This document shows positions 1-7,070 of a stretch of 8,548 nucleotides of DNA, one piece after another (the first letter of the stretch is position 1; each line of letters begins with the position of its first letter). Origin of the DNA: Salibacteraceae bacterium (GTDB taxonomy: Bacteria > Bacteroidota > Bacteroidia > Flavobacteriales_G > Salibacteraceae); NCBI GenBank assembly GCA_023262195.1, contig JALRDM010000235.1, positions 1-8,548 on the forward strand, read 5' to 3'. Under the pieces are notes generated by a model, which was not told the DNA's origin, made no database searches, and was given only the letters and a program-made list of their open reading frames with translations. The position numbers and the translations under genes were made by a program.

Positions 1-718
1 TCATGATTGTTGTATAAACAGCATACACGCCCATCGCCATGATAGAAAAGGTATTGGCTAAAAATAGATCTGAGAAGAATGGAAAAATGAAGAGCAAGAC
101 CCAAGATAATCTTACCATTCTATCTCTGGATAGGTTATACACACAGAGTGCTATCAGTGGCTGTGCTGCTATGCTCATCATAGCGGCCGTTCGAAATGGA
201 AGGAAAGCAAAACTTAAACTGATACCGACCGCAGCTGATAACGGTATCGATTTAAAAGTTGACCTGATGAAGGCTAATGAGGACAAGTACGCAACCAAAT
301 GGATGAAAATGGCATTAAGGTTATAGGCAGTAAGTGGCTTGAACACAGAGTAAAGCAGACTTATATAAGTAAACTCTTGGCGATACAACCCACTTGGAAG
401 CCGATTTAAAATGCCCTCAATCTGCTCGTTTTGAAGTGAAAATACGTTTGCACTGCTGGTGAGCTGAGTGTTCCATACCACATTTGAATTCAAGTTGTCG
501 TGAATGAGAAATCGCGCTTCATCCACATTAATGAAATGCGGACTTAAAAAGATTAATAGAGCCACGATTGCCCCAACGTGAATTGCAACCGCTTTGGTAC
601 TGTTGGAAGTTCTAATAATACTCGTTGACAATAGTGTCCAAGGTAGATTTCCCATTGATGGCGATAAAAATACCCCAATAGGTTTCATGACTTGGAGCGA
701 GTGATAGTTTTGTAGCAT
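1..718 (-). CDS. Partial polytopic membrane protein, DUF6044/YkoS-like (C-terminus off the left edge)
   Basis: Reading the minus strand from 718 gives 239 codons with no stop before the window edge, so the C-terminus is missing. The product is strongly hydrophobic. A first membrane segment lies at about residues 44-59, and further likely segments at about 135-150, 158-175, 180-196, 203-218 and 222-238. Between the first and second is a probable extracytoplasmic loop containing FLIHDNLNSNVVW (residues 70-82) and ILNRLPSGLYRQEF (103-116). The IHDNL(D/N)S signature followed by an ILN-G-LP-type stretch is what I remember from the uncharacterised DUF6044 (B. subtilis YkoS-like) membrane family, whose layout resembles GT-C glycosyltransferases. 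That family match is from memory and is an inference. A stop codon lies two codons upstream of the ATG at 718. ATGs at 688 and 655 are alternative starts, and 655 would leave about 21 residues before the first membrane segment and free the divergent promoter region. The gene is transcribed away from the forward operon. Confidence 0.72.
   Translation of the reverse strand, partial: MLQNYHSLQVMKPIGVFLSPSMGNLPWTLLSTSIIRTSNSTKAVAIHVGAIVALLIFLSPHFINVDEARFLIHDNLNSNVVWNTQLTSSANVFSLQNEQIEGILNRLPSGLYRQEFTYISLLYSVFKPLTAYNLNAIFIHLVAYLSSLAFIRSTFKSIPLSAAVGISLSFAFLPFRTAAMMSIAAQPLIALCVYNLSRDRMVRLSWVLLFIFPFFSDLFLANTFSIMAMGVYAVYTTIM
655..712 (+). promoter_or_regulatory. Candidate Bacteroidota-type promoter(s) for the forward operon
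   Basis: The octamer TAGTTTTG at 705-712 matches the Bacteroidota -7 consensus TAnnTTTG exactly, and it ends 11 bases before the ATG at 724. A TTTC at 683-686, 18 bases upstream, is one mismatch from the -33 TTTG element. A second overlapping possibility is TTG at 655-657, then 21 bases, then TAGGTTTC at 679-686 (one mismatch), which would give a leader of about 35 bases. Both fall inside the longest version of the divergent gene, which favours a later start for that gene. The motif is short and can arise by chance, and no transcript data are available. Confidence 0.35.
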
Positions 719-723
719 CGTCT

Positions 724-1656
724 ATGGAACAAGCATCACCACTATATTCAATCGTAATACCGGTTTACAGAAGCGAGAAGATTTTAGATAAAACAATTTC
801 TAGAATTCTTGGTGTATCTGAAAATGAAGGCTTTAAGGTTGAGCTCTTAATGGTCAACGATGGAAGCCCAGACGATAGTTGGGAAATTCTTGAGCGAGCT
901 GCCAAGGCTGACAGCCGCATAAAAGCGATAAACCTGCTTAGAAACTATGGTCAACATACTGCAGTCTATTGCGGCATCAAAGAAAGTACGGGAGATTTTA
1001 TCATCACCATGGATGATGATCTTCAGAACCCTCCTGAAGAACTCAAGCATCTGATTCGAAAGATCAATGAAGGGTACGATTTGGTTTTTGCAGAGTTCCA
1101 TCAAAAAATGCACGCTGGGTTTCGTAGAATCGGTACGAGAATCATTGCATCCCTTAATAACAAGATATTTGGAAAGCCTAAACACCTGAGGCTTACCAAC
1201 TTTAGAATATTTACTAGAGCCACTGCAAACCGGGTGTTGGCATACAAGACAAATTATCCTTACATACCTGGCTTATTGTTAATGAGTGCTTCACGAATGG
1301 CAAATGTCAAAACGGAACATCACAAGCGAGAAATCGGAAGCTCGAATTATACCTTGATTCGGATTCTTCGGTTGGTAGCGCGATTGCTCTTTAACTACTC
1401 TTCATATCCATTGAAGATAGTGAGTGGTGCAGGAATTGTTATCAGTCTTCTGAGCTTTTTAGCGGGTGTATTCTACATCGCTAAGTCGATTTTTTTAGGC
1501 ACCGAGGTGGAAGGCTGGACAACTATAGTGGCATTGTTGTCTTTCTTATGTGGTTTTATCTTAATCATGCTCGGAATTATGGGAGAGTATCTCGCACGCA
1601 TCATGAATCAGCTCGCTTCGAGTGAGCCGTATCAAATTAGAGAGCGCATTGGTTGA
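724..1656 (+). CDS. Membrane-anchored GT2 glycosyltransferase, ArnC/GtrB/DPM1-like (undecaprenyl-phosphate sugar transferase)
   Basis: This 310-residue protein has the layout of polyprenyl-phosphate glycosyltransferases: a cytoplasmic GT2 domain followed by two C-terminal membrane segments. The GT2 domain opens with YSIVIPVYRSEK (residues 8-19). It contains the nucleotide-binding NDGS (45-48), the NYGQHTAV segment (74-81) and the metal-binding MDDDLQNPPEE (96-106), which is close to the ArnC version of this motif. The family's conserved basic/Gly/Tyr element is visible as REIGSSNYT (202-210). Membrane helices lie at about 232-257 and 265-289, the second ending in GEYLARI. Known members transfer a sugar from a nucleotide donor to undecaprenyl phosphate, for later use on the outer side of the membrane; the sugar here cannot be told. 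It is the first gene of the forward operon, and the next gene overlaps its end. The ATG at 724 is the only good start before the GT2 strand. I see no Shine-Dalgarno, as is normal in Bacteroidota. Confidence 0.93.
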   Translation: MEQASPLYSIVIPVYRSEKILDKTISRILGVSENEGFKVELLMVNDGSPDDSWEILERAAKADSRIKAINLLRNYGQHTAVYCGIKESTGDFIITMDDDLQNPPEELKHLIRKINEGYDLVFAEFHQKMHAGFRRIGTRIIASLNNKIFGKPKHLRLTNFRIFTRATANRVLAYKTNYPYIPGLLLMSASRMANVKTEHHKREIGSSNYTLIRILRLVARLLFNYSSYPLKIVSGAGIVISLLSFLAGVFYIAKSIFLGTEVEGWTTIVALLSFLCGFILIMLGIMGEYLARIMNQLASSEPYQIRERIG

Positions 1657-2401
1657 AAACGAGCATCTCGTCATTATTGGTGCGCAAAGGTCGGGCTCTA
1701 CTATGCTTTATGGCATACTCGATCAGCATCCAGAGATCTCAATGACGAAACCTGTAAGGCCTGAGCCGAAGTATTTTCTTTCGGGCGATTGTAACTATGA
1801 GGATTATTTTACTCAGGTTTTTAAGAACAGTAAGAATACCACATGGCTCGGTGAAAAGAGTACAAGCTATTATGAGCTTTCTGATGTAGCGCAGCGCATC
1901 AAACAAACCATACCCAATGCCAAGCTCATTGTTATAATGCGCAATCCTGTCGAAAGGGCTATATCTAATTATCGATTCAGTGTAAAAAATGGACTTGAAA
2001 ACCGCTCGTTGAAAGAAGTTTTCATCGATCAACAACCACCACCACTGTTATCTTCCGATATTTCAGTTGATCCATTCAATTATTTGGGCCGAGGGGAATA
2101 CTACACCTTGTTAACGCCTTATTATGAGGTGTTTGATCGAGATCAAATCTTGCCCTTAATTTTTGAAGATCTATTTGAGCAAAACAGCTATGATATTATT
2201 TGGAGGTACTTGGGTGTAAGGTCCCATGGTATCATACATGATGCACGTTATAAAAATGAAAGCTCTTCTGTAAATGACGATATCCCGCTTGAGATACTTG
2301 AGGTGCTTTATAATCACTACGATTCACACAACGCTCAATTGCAAGCACATCTAGACCTAGATTTGACCAATTGGAATTTTGATTACGCGATAAACAAATG
2401 A
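1622..2401 (+). CDS. PAPS-dependent sulfotransferase
   Basis: This protein of up to 259 residues has the two PAPS-binding elements of the Sulfotransfer_1/3 family. The 5'-phosphosulfate loop is VIIGAQRSGSTML (residues 17-29). The 3'-phosphate element is LIVIMRNPVERAISNYR (102-118), with Arg107 and Ser115 as the expected contacts. A later GRGEYYTLLTPYYEVF (156-171) and the LIFEDL (179-184) strand also match the family. Known members move sulfate from PAPS to a carbohydrate hydroxyl or amine. Here the likely acceptor is a sugar of the surface glycan or its lipid-linked precursor (inference). No signal peptide or membrane anchor is visible, so it should act in the cytoplasm. No in-frame ATG exists near the N-terminus. 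The frame is limited upstream by a TGA at 1604-1606, leaving GTG at 1622 (35-base overlap with the GT2 gene) or TTG at 1649 (8-base overlap). The TTG places the start about eight residues before the PAPS-loop strand, which fits the family well, so the true start is uncertain. Confidence 0.92.
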   Translation: MSRIKLESALVENEHLVIIGAQRSGSTMLYGILDQHPEISMTKPVRPEPKYFLSGDCNYEDYFTQVFKNSKNTTWLGEKSTSYYELSDVAQRIKQTIPNAKLIVIMRNPVERAISNYRFSVKNGLENRSLKEVFIDQQPPPLLSSDISVDPFNYLGRGEYYTLLTPYYEVFDRDQILPLIFEDLFEQNSYDIIWRYLGVRSHGIIHDARYKNESSSVNDDIPLEILEVLYNHYDSHNAQLQAHLDLDLTNWNFDYAINK

Positions 2402-3528
2402 TTCGATTTAATAAGCCATACATGTTTGGCCAAGAGCTTGAATATGTGAATGAAGCTGTCATTGATGGTAGGTTAGCGGGCAATGGTAGGTTCACCAAGG
2501 CTTGTCATGAGTTTTTCCAAACGCGCTACGGATTCAAGAAAGTATTGATGACCACTTCCTGTACGGATGCTCTTGAAATGAGTGCTATTTTGCTCAGAAT
2601 ACAGCCCGGTGATGAGGTGATTATTCCAAGCTATACGTTTGTATCAACGGCCAATGCGTTTGCACTCAGAGGCGCGAAAATTGTTTTTGCTGATTCATCT
2701 AAAGATCATCCGAATGTATCAATAGACTCGATAAAGGAGTGTATTTCAGATCGCACCAAGGCTATTGTTGTGGTACATTATGGTGGCGTTGCCTGTGAGA
2801 TGGATCAGTTGCTTGAGCTTTGCAATGAACATGAAATCAGCCTTGTTGAAGACGCTGCACAGGCAATTGAGGCAAGCTACAAGGGGCGTCCTTTAGGCTC
2901 TTTTGGTGATTGTGCCACCTTTTCATTTCACGAAACCAAAAATGTGGTGTCGGGCGAAGGGGGATTATTGGTGATAAACAATGAAGAACTCTTGAAACGT
3001 GCTGAAATCATTTGGGAAAAAGGCACGAACCGAACGGCTTTTTTTCGAGGAGAAGTTGATAAGTATAGTTGGGTCGATCTTGGCTCATCCTTTCTTCCTT
3101 CTGAGTTGATTTCGGCCTATTTATATGGCCAATTAGAGAATGTTGAGACCATACAGACGGGTAGGGTACGTATTTGGGAAACTTATTATAGCGCACTGCA
3201 AGACTTAGCAATTTCTGGAATGTTCACTTTACCGAAGATTCCTAGCTACGCCACCAATAATGCCCATGTGTTTTACATCGTTTGTAGAAATGTAGAGGAG
3301 CGAAATGAATTATTATCTCATCTCAAAGACAAAGGTATTGGCGCGGTTTTTCACTATTTAAGCCTGCATAAGAGTGAATTTTTTAAAGAAAAGCATGATG
3401 AGCGTGAACTTATCAATGCCGATAGATTTAGCGATTGTTTGGTTCGATTGCCACTTCACTTGCACTTGACCGATGCTGATGTCGCCTATATCGTTGATTG
3501 CATCAAAGACTTTTATACTAAACAATGA
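2398..3528 (+). CDS. wecE: dTDP-4-amino-4,6-dideoxygalactose transaminase-like, DegT/DnrJ/EryC1/StrS family (WecE/RffA group)
   Basis: This is a 376-residue PLP aminotransferase, the same length as E. coli WecE as I recall it. Stretches recognisable as WecE type are PGDEVIIPSYTFVSTANAF (70-88), HYGGVACEMD (127-136), VEDAAQAIEASYKGR (150-164), FSFHETKN (175-182), EKGTNRTAFFRGEVDKYSW (207-225) and VFHYLSLH (317-324). Lys181 in HETKN is the expected Schiff-base lysine. Asp152 with Gln155 should contact the PLP pyridine ring and phosphate side. WecE converts dTDP-4-oxo-6-deoxyglucose plus glutamate to dTDP-4-amino-4,6-dideoxygalactose (dTDP-Fuc4N) for enterobacterial common antigen. The E-K-G-T-N-R-x-x-FFRG stretch points to this subgroup rather than to the general DegT family. 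The exact product stereochemistry is an inference. The ATG overlaps the sulfotransferase stop by four bases (ATGA), which implies translational coupling. No RmlA/RmlB and no WecD-like acetyltransferase are in the window, so the substrate must come from elsewhere. Confidence 0.94.
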   Translation: MIRFNKPYMFGQELEYVNEAVIDGRLAGNGRFTKACHEFFQTRYGFKKVLMTTSCTDALEMSAILLRIQPGDEVIIPSYTFVSTANAFALRGAKIVFADSSKDHPNVSIDSIKECISDRTKAIVVVHYGGVACEMDQLLELCNEHEISLVEDAAQAIEASYKGRPLGSFGDCATFSFHETKNVVSGEGGLLVINNEELLKRAEIIWEKGTNRTAFFRGEVDKYSWVDLGSSFLPSELISAYLYGQLENVETIQTGRVRIWETYYSALQDLAISGMFTLPKIPSYATNNAHVFYIVCRNVEERNELLSHLKDKGIGAVFHYLSLHKSEFFKEKHDERELINADRFSDCLVRLPLHLHLTDADVAYIVDCIKDFYTKQ

Positions 3529-4667
3529 ACATATTGGTGCTATCTGACGGAGTAACTCCCTTTGTAAAAGGAGGCATGCAGAGGCACACCCAGTTGATGG
3601 TGGAGTATTTAGCTCGTTCGGGGGAGAAAGTTCATTTACTTCATTATTACCAGAATAAGAGTGCTAAGCCCAATATTGAAGAGGCTTTTACCCCCGAAGC
3701 TTTGGAGAACCTATCTACCGAATGCTTTTTTTATGAAGATAAAAGCCGTTTTCCTGGTCACTACCTCAGAGCTCAAGACAAGATAAGTGAGCATTATTTG
3801 AAATGGATTTTAAAAACAGACAGGAGTTTTGATTTTATCTACGCCAAGGGTTTCATGGCGTGGGCGCTTTTAAAAAAGAGAACACATCATGGCATCCAGA
3901 CTCCCGTTGGTGTCAAGTTTCATGGCATGAATATGTTTCAGAAGCAGGCAAATTTTAAACTCACCTTGCAGAAGTATATGCTTCAATCGGCCGTTTTAAA
4001 AAACTTGCGGCTGGCAGATTACGCGTTTAGCTATGGTGGTGAGATTACCGATATTCTCCAGAGTGTATGCGACACGTCAATTATTGAAATAAGCACGGGG
4101 ATTGAGGCAAAATGGATTTCTTCCAACCCTCAGCAAGTCGGAAAATCAATCCAGTTCTTGTTCGTTGGAAGGTTTGATCGTGTAAAAGGGTTGCCAGAAA
4201 TATATAAGGCCATTCGCTTACTTGAGAAAGATGATTATAAGTGGCATTTTCACTTTGTTGGCCCTATTCCAAGCGAGCATCAACTCAAATCAACCAAGTG
4301 CACCTTCCATGGAGCTATTTATGATGAAGAACAACTTAAAGAAGCATATGATCGGTGTGATATTCTTGTCAATACGAGTATTTCTGAGGGTATGCCGAAT
4401 GTAATATTGGAAGGAATGTCGCGTGGTTTAGGTGTTATTGCAACAGATGTGGGGGCTACTTCTGTTTTGGTCAGGAATGGACAAAACGGTCTTTTGCTCC
4501 AAAAACCTGACCCCAACGTGATTTATCATGCTATGGCCCAGTCGCTTGAATCATACAGCACGGTAAATGTTTGGAAGTCGAATTCCTTAAACCTAATACG
4601 GAATTACTTATGGGATCAAATTGCTCCTAATTTGAGTAGGAAAATAGAGGAGTGTATCGCCAAGTAA
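3525..4667 (+). CDS. GT4-family glycosyltransferase (GT-B fold)
   Basis: This 380-residue cytoplasmic or membrane-peripheral glycosyltransferase has a complete GT-B fold. The N-terminal acceptor domain starts MNILVLSDGVTPFVKGGMQRH (1-21), with the glycine-rich donor-proximal loop at KGGMQRH. The C-terminal donor domain begins at about residue 208 with FLFVGRFDRVKGL (211-223), where Arg216 and Lys221 are the usual diphosphate-contacting residues. It ends with the EX7E element EGMPNVILE (288-296) and DVGAT (308-312). The length is normal for retaining GT4 enzymes that add a hexose to a lipid-linked oligosaccharide. Donor and acceptor cannot be deduced. The start overlaps the aminotransferase stop by four bases (ATGA). 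The C-terminus has no anchor. It most likely builds one of the linkages of the repeat unit. Confidence 0.93.
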   Translation: MNILVLSDGVTPFVKGGMQRHTQLMVEYLARSGEKVHLLHYYQNKSAKPNIEEAFTPEALENLSTECFFYEDKSRFPGHYLRAQDKISEHYLKWILKTDRSFDFIYAKGFMAWALLKKRTHHGIQTPVGVKFHGMNMFQKQANFKLTLQKYMLQSAVLKNLRLADYAFSYGGEITDILQSVCDTSIIEISTGIEAKWISSNPQQVGKSIQFLFVGRFDRVKGLPEIYKAIRLLEKDDYKWHFHFVGPIPSEHQLKSTKCTFHGAIYDEEQLKEAYDRCDILVNTSISEGMPNVILEGMSRGLGVIATDVGATSVLVRNGQNGLLLQKPDPNVIYHAMAQSLESYSTVNVWKSNSLNLIRNYLWDQIAPNLSRKIEECIAK

Positions 4668-4679
4668 TACCTTTGAGCC

Positions 4680-6017
4680 GTGTACCTTAAAGATCACCTC
4701 CTAAATTACAAAGAGCTCTATTTGATCATTTTTTCGTGGCCATTGCTTGGCTTTGTCTTGCCCTCTATTTTAGTTGTGGTATGGTCCATAGTATCATTTT
4801 TTTTAATTCTTAGAATGGGTGACTTCACTAAGGTGTTCATTGCCTTTGTGTACACCTTACTATTCTCTGATAGCTACCTCAAGCCGCTGGCATTTGCTTC
4901 TACCGCAAAAATCGGAATGGTGTTAATTTTATTCACTTTCATTGTCACGAACATTAAAGATTTCAAAGTCTTTAAGAACCAGGTTTTTATCTATTTCCTA
5001 CCCTTTATAGTACTGGCTCTGTTTGCAAGTTTTTGGTCTGATCAATTGGTAACCAGTTTTCAAAAGTCAATCAGCTACGGCATCATTTTTTTTACAGCTC
5101 CGTTGATCTTTCAGAAGGCATATAAGGACAATAAAAGCTTTGACCAAGATGTTGTTTCTGCTTATACCATCTTTTTGTTCGTTGGAGTGGCACTGTGGTT
5201 AATAAATCCTTTTGAGGCAACACTTGCGGGTCGATTCCGAGGATTAATGGGTAACCCAAATGGAATGGGGACTCTGTTGACCATGCTTGGAATTTTTGTT
5301 TATGTGTTATATCAGAAGGGTAAAAACCTTCAAAACCTCGATAAAAAGTCCTGGTATCTTTTTTTAGGCCTCTTTATAGTCAACCTATATTTATGCGGAA
5401 GTAGAACGGCCTTATTTTCATTGCTCATGTTCCTCGGTTTTACCCGAATCAGATACTTCTCCAATATAGGGTCGTTAGTGATTTTTATTGTATTGGTGGC
5501 ATCATCCAATTATATTCTAACTAATTTACCTTTCATAGTCCTTTCATTGGGTCTGGAAGAATATCTCAGGATAGAAACTATGGCTGAAGGTTCAGGCCGC
5601 TTCATCGCATGGAATTTCGCTTGGGAGCAAATTCAGAACAACTTTTTTCTTGGTGGAGGATTTGGATTTACGGAGGCCATATACAAAGAGTATTTCCATT
5701 ATTTAAGTCAACTTGGTCACCAGGGAAACGCACATAATAGTTACCTGACCTTGTGGCTTGATACAGGCTTGGTTGGTGTTTTGCTTTTTCTGCTCGGTAT
5801 TTTACGCAGTATGTTCGGAACTGCTTCAAAGGTTCCATACGCGATGGCGGCTATGTACACTGTAATTGTGTCAGCCAACTTCGAGTCATGGTTAGCAGCT
5901 TCGCTCAATCCATTTACGATTCTTTTTATTGTTTCATTGACACTTATGATGAAAGAGGAAGCTCCTGCTGATGCGGATAATAGCGCTGAAATGGCGCTGA
6001 AGAAGTCGGATGAATAA
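4680..6017 (+). CDS. O-antigen polymerase/ligase-like membrane protein (Wzy/WaaL superfamily)
   Basis: This 445-residue protein is built mostly of membrane segments, about ten to twelve, starting at about residues 12-46. It has the signatures of the O-antigen ligase/polymerase superfamily. RFRGLMGNPNGMGTLL (185-200) is the G-x-x-x-NPN element before a helix, and CGSRTALFSLL (239-249) is the conserved S-R-x-A membrane motif. A large periplasmic loop at about 295-356 ends in GNAHNSYLTLWLDTGLVG (349-366); His352 and Asn353 correspond to the conserved HN-x-Y-L motif of the catalytic loop. A short acidic tail (426-445) is cytoplasmic. Wzy joins undecaprenyl-diphosphate-linked repeat units, whereas WaaL transfers finished glycan to lipid A core. 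Sequence alone rarely separates them, but the setting among repeat-unit enzymes favours a polymerase. The start is taken as GTG at 4680, because an in-frame TGA lies six bases before it and the first in-frame ATG (residue 46) would remove a membrane segment. The gap to the previous gene is 12 bases. Confidence 0.9.
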   Translation: MYLKDHLLNYKELYLIIFSWPLLGFVLPSILVVVWSIVSFFLILRMGDFTKVFIAFVYTLLFSDSYLKPLAFASTAKIGMVLILFTFIVTNIKDFKVFKNQVFIYFLPFIVLALFASFWSDQLVTSFQKSISYGIIFFTAPLIFQKAYKDNKSFDQDVVSAYTIFLFVGVALWLINPFEATLAGRFRGLMGNPNGMGTLLTMLGIFVYVLYQKGKNLQNLDKKSWYLFLGLFIVNLYLCGSRTALFSLLMFLGFTRIRYFSNIGSLVIFIVLVASSNYILTNLPFIVLSLGLEEYLRIETMAEGSGRFIAWNFAWEQIQNNFFLGGGFGFTEAIYKEYFHYLSQLGHQGNAHNSYLTLWLDTGLVGVLLFLLGILRSMFGTASKVPYAMAAMYTVIVSANFESWLAASLNPFTILFIVSLTLMMKEEAPADADNSAEMALKKSDE

Positions 6018-6029
6018 TTACACGAGTAG

Positions 6030-7070
6030 TTGAAAAAAAAAGTCGCCATACTTTATTCCGAACTCGCTGATTATTCCATAGCGTGTTTTAGAGCGTTAGT
6101 GCATAGCGGGGTAGAGGTGTTGCTGGTACATTGGCCCATAAACCCAGAAGCGCCATTCCAGTTTGACTTATCATTTTGCACTTCTTACAGCAGAGACAAG
6201 GTTGATCAAAAAGAGTTAAAAGCTTTAATCCAAACATTCCAGCCTGATTTGATTCTATGCAGCGGTTGGATGGATGATCTTTATGTTTCAATCTGTCGGT
6301 CTTGGCATGGAAAAGTGCCGACAGTACTTTCCATGGATAATCACTGGACCGGATCCTTGAGACAACAGGTGGCAAGAATGATTGCTCCATTCACAATTCT
6401 AAAAACCTTCAGCCATGCCTTTGTGCCAGGGCATATTCAAAAAGAATATGCCGTCAAATTGGGTTTTAAACCTCATAACATAAAGCTTGGTTTTTACTCG
6501 GCCGATGTGGATCGATTTGATGCATATTACAAACAGTTTTCTAAGGATTTCTCCAATCCAATAAGATTCTTGTATCTAGGTAGGTACGCAGAGCATAAGG
6601 GGATTTCTGACCTTTGGAGTGCCTTTGTTCAAGTTAAAGAAAAGCATCCGGAGGTTGAGCTATGGTGTGCAGGAACGGGGGATATGTATGAAGACAGATT
6701 AGAAGCTGATGGGATCAAGCATTTCGGTTTTGTTCAACCAGGTGATTTGTTGCCAATACTTCGCAGTTGTCAAGTTTATATTTTGCCGAGTCATTTTGAA
6801 CCGTGGGGAGTAAGTGTACATGAAATGGCAGTGACCGGATTTCCAATGATTCTAAGTTCAGCCATTGGATCCAAGGAAGCGTTTTTGAAGGAAAGGGAAA
6901 ATGGCTTTGTCTTTAAATCGGGTGACGTAAGTAGCCTTGGTAAGGCTATGAGAGAATTTCTAAAACTTTCACAGGAAGAACGATTTAAAATGTCGGGGGT
7001 CAGTCGAAACCTATCGGTGGTTAACTCACCAAAAATCTGGGTATCCAACCTTAAATCGATGATGAACTAA
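6030..7070 (+). CDS. Second GT4-family glycosyltransferase (GT-B fold)
   Basis: This is a 346-residue GT-B glycosyltransferase. The donor domain is clear: FLYLGRYAEHKGISDLW (180-196) with Arg185 and Lys190, then CAGTGD (213-218), and an EX7E element with FEPWGVSVHEMA (256-267), giving Glu257 and Glu265. The FEPWG form is common in surface-glycan GT4 enzymes. The N-terminal domain begins KKKVAILYSEL (2-12) and is short and divergent, without the usual glycine-rich loop, so acceptor use cannot be inferred. The start is TTG at 6030, immediately preceded by an in-frame TAG (6027-6029). The next in-frame ATG is at residue 81, far too late. An ATG at 6010, overlapping the upstream stop codon, is one base out of frame (see findings). 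The gene lies 12 bases after the polymerase-like gene and shares one base with asnB (TAATG). It probably adds another sugar of the repeat unit. Confidence 0.9.
   Translation: MKKKVAILYSELADYSIACFRALVHSGVEVLLVHWPINPEAPFQFDLSFCTSYSRDKVDQKELKALIQTFQPDLILCSGWMDDLYVSICRSWHGKVPTVLSMDNHWTGSLRQQVARMIAPFTILKTFSHAFVPGHIQKEYAVKLGFKPHNIKLGFYSADVDRFDAYYKQFSKDFSNPIRFLYLGRYAEHKGISDLWSAFVQVKEKHPEVELWCAGTGDMYEDRLEADGIKHFGFVQPGDLLPILRSCQVYILPSHFEPWGVSVHEMAVTGFPMILSSAIGSKEAFLKERENGFVFKSGDVSSLGKAMREFLKLSQEERFKMSGVSRNLSVVNSPKIWVSNLKSMMN

Noticed and set aside
39..326. Plus-strand 95-codon ORF in the left region
   Set aside because: It is antisense to the minus-strand membrane protein, which is open for 239 codons and has coherent hydrophobic segments. 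The plus-strand peptide is lysine-rich and shows no recognisable domain, as expected of a shadow frame.
4222..4404. Plus-strand 60-codon ORF within the first GT4 gene
   Set aside because: It overlaps the donor-domain coding sequence in another frame, and the peptide has no support.
4668..4675. Perfect TAnnTTTG match (TACCTTTG) in the 12-base gap before the polymerase-like gene
   Set aside because: No TTG/TTTG element lies at the expected distance upstream, and it ends four bases before the start codon. A six-base match is expected about twice by chance per strand in a window this long. An internal leaderless promoter is possible but not supported.
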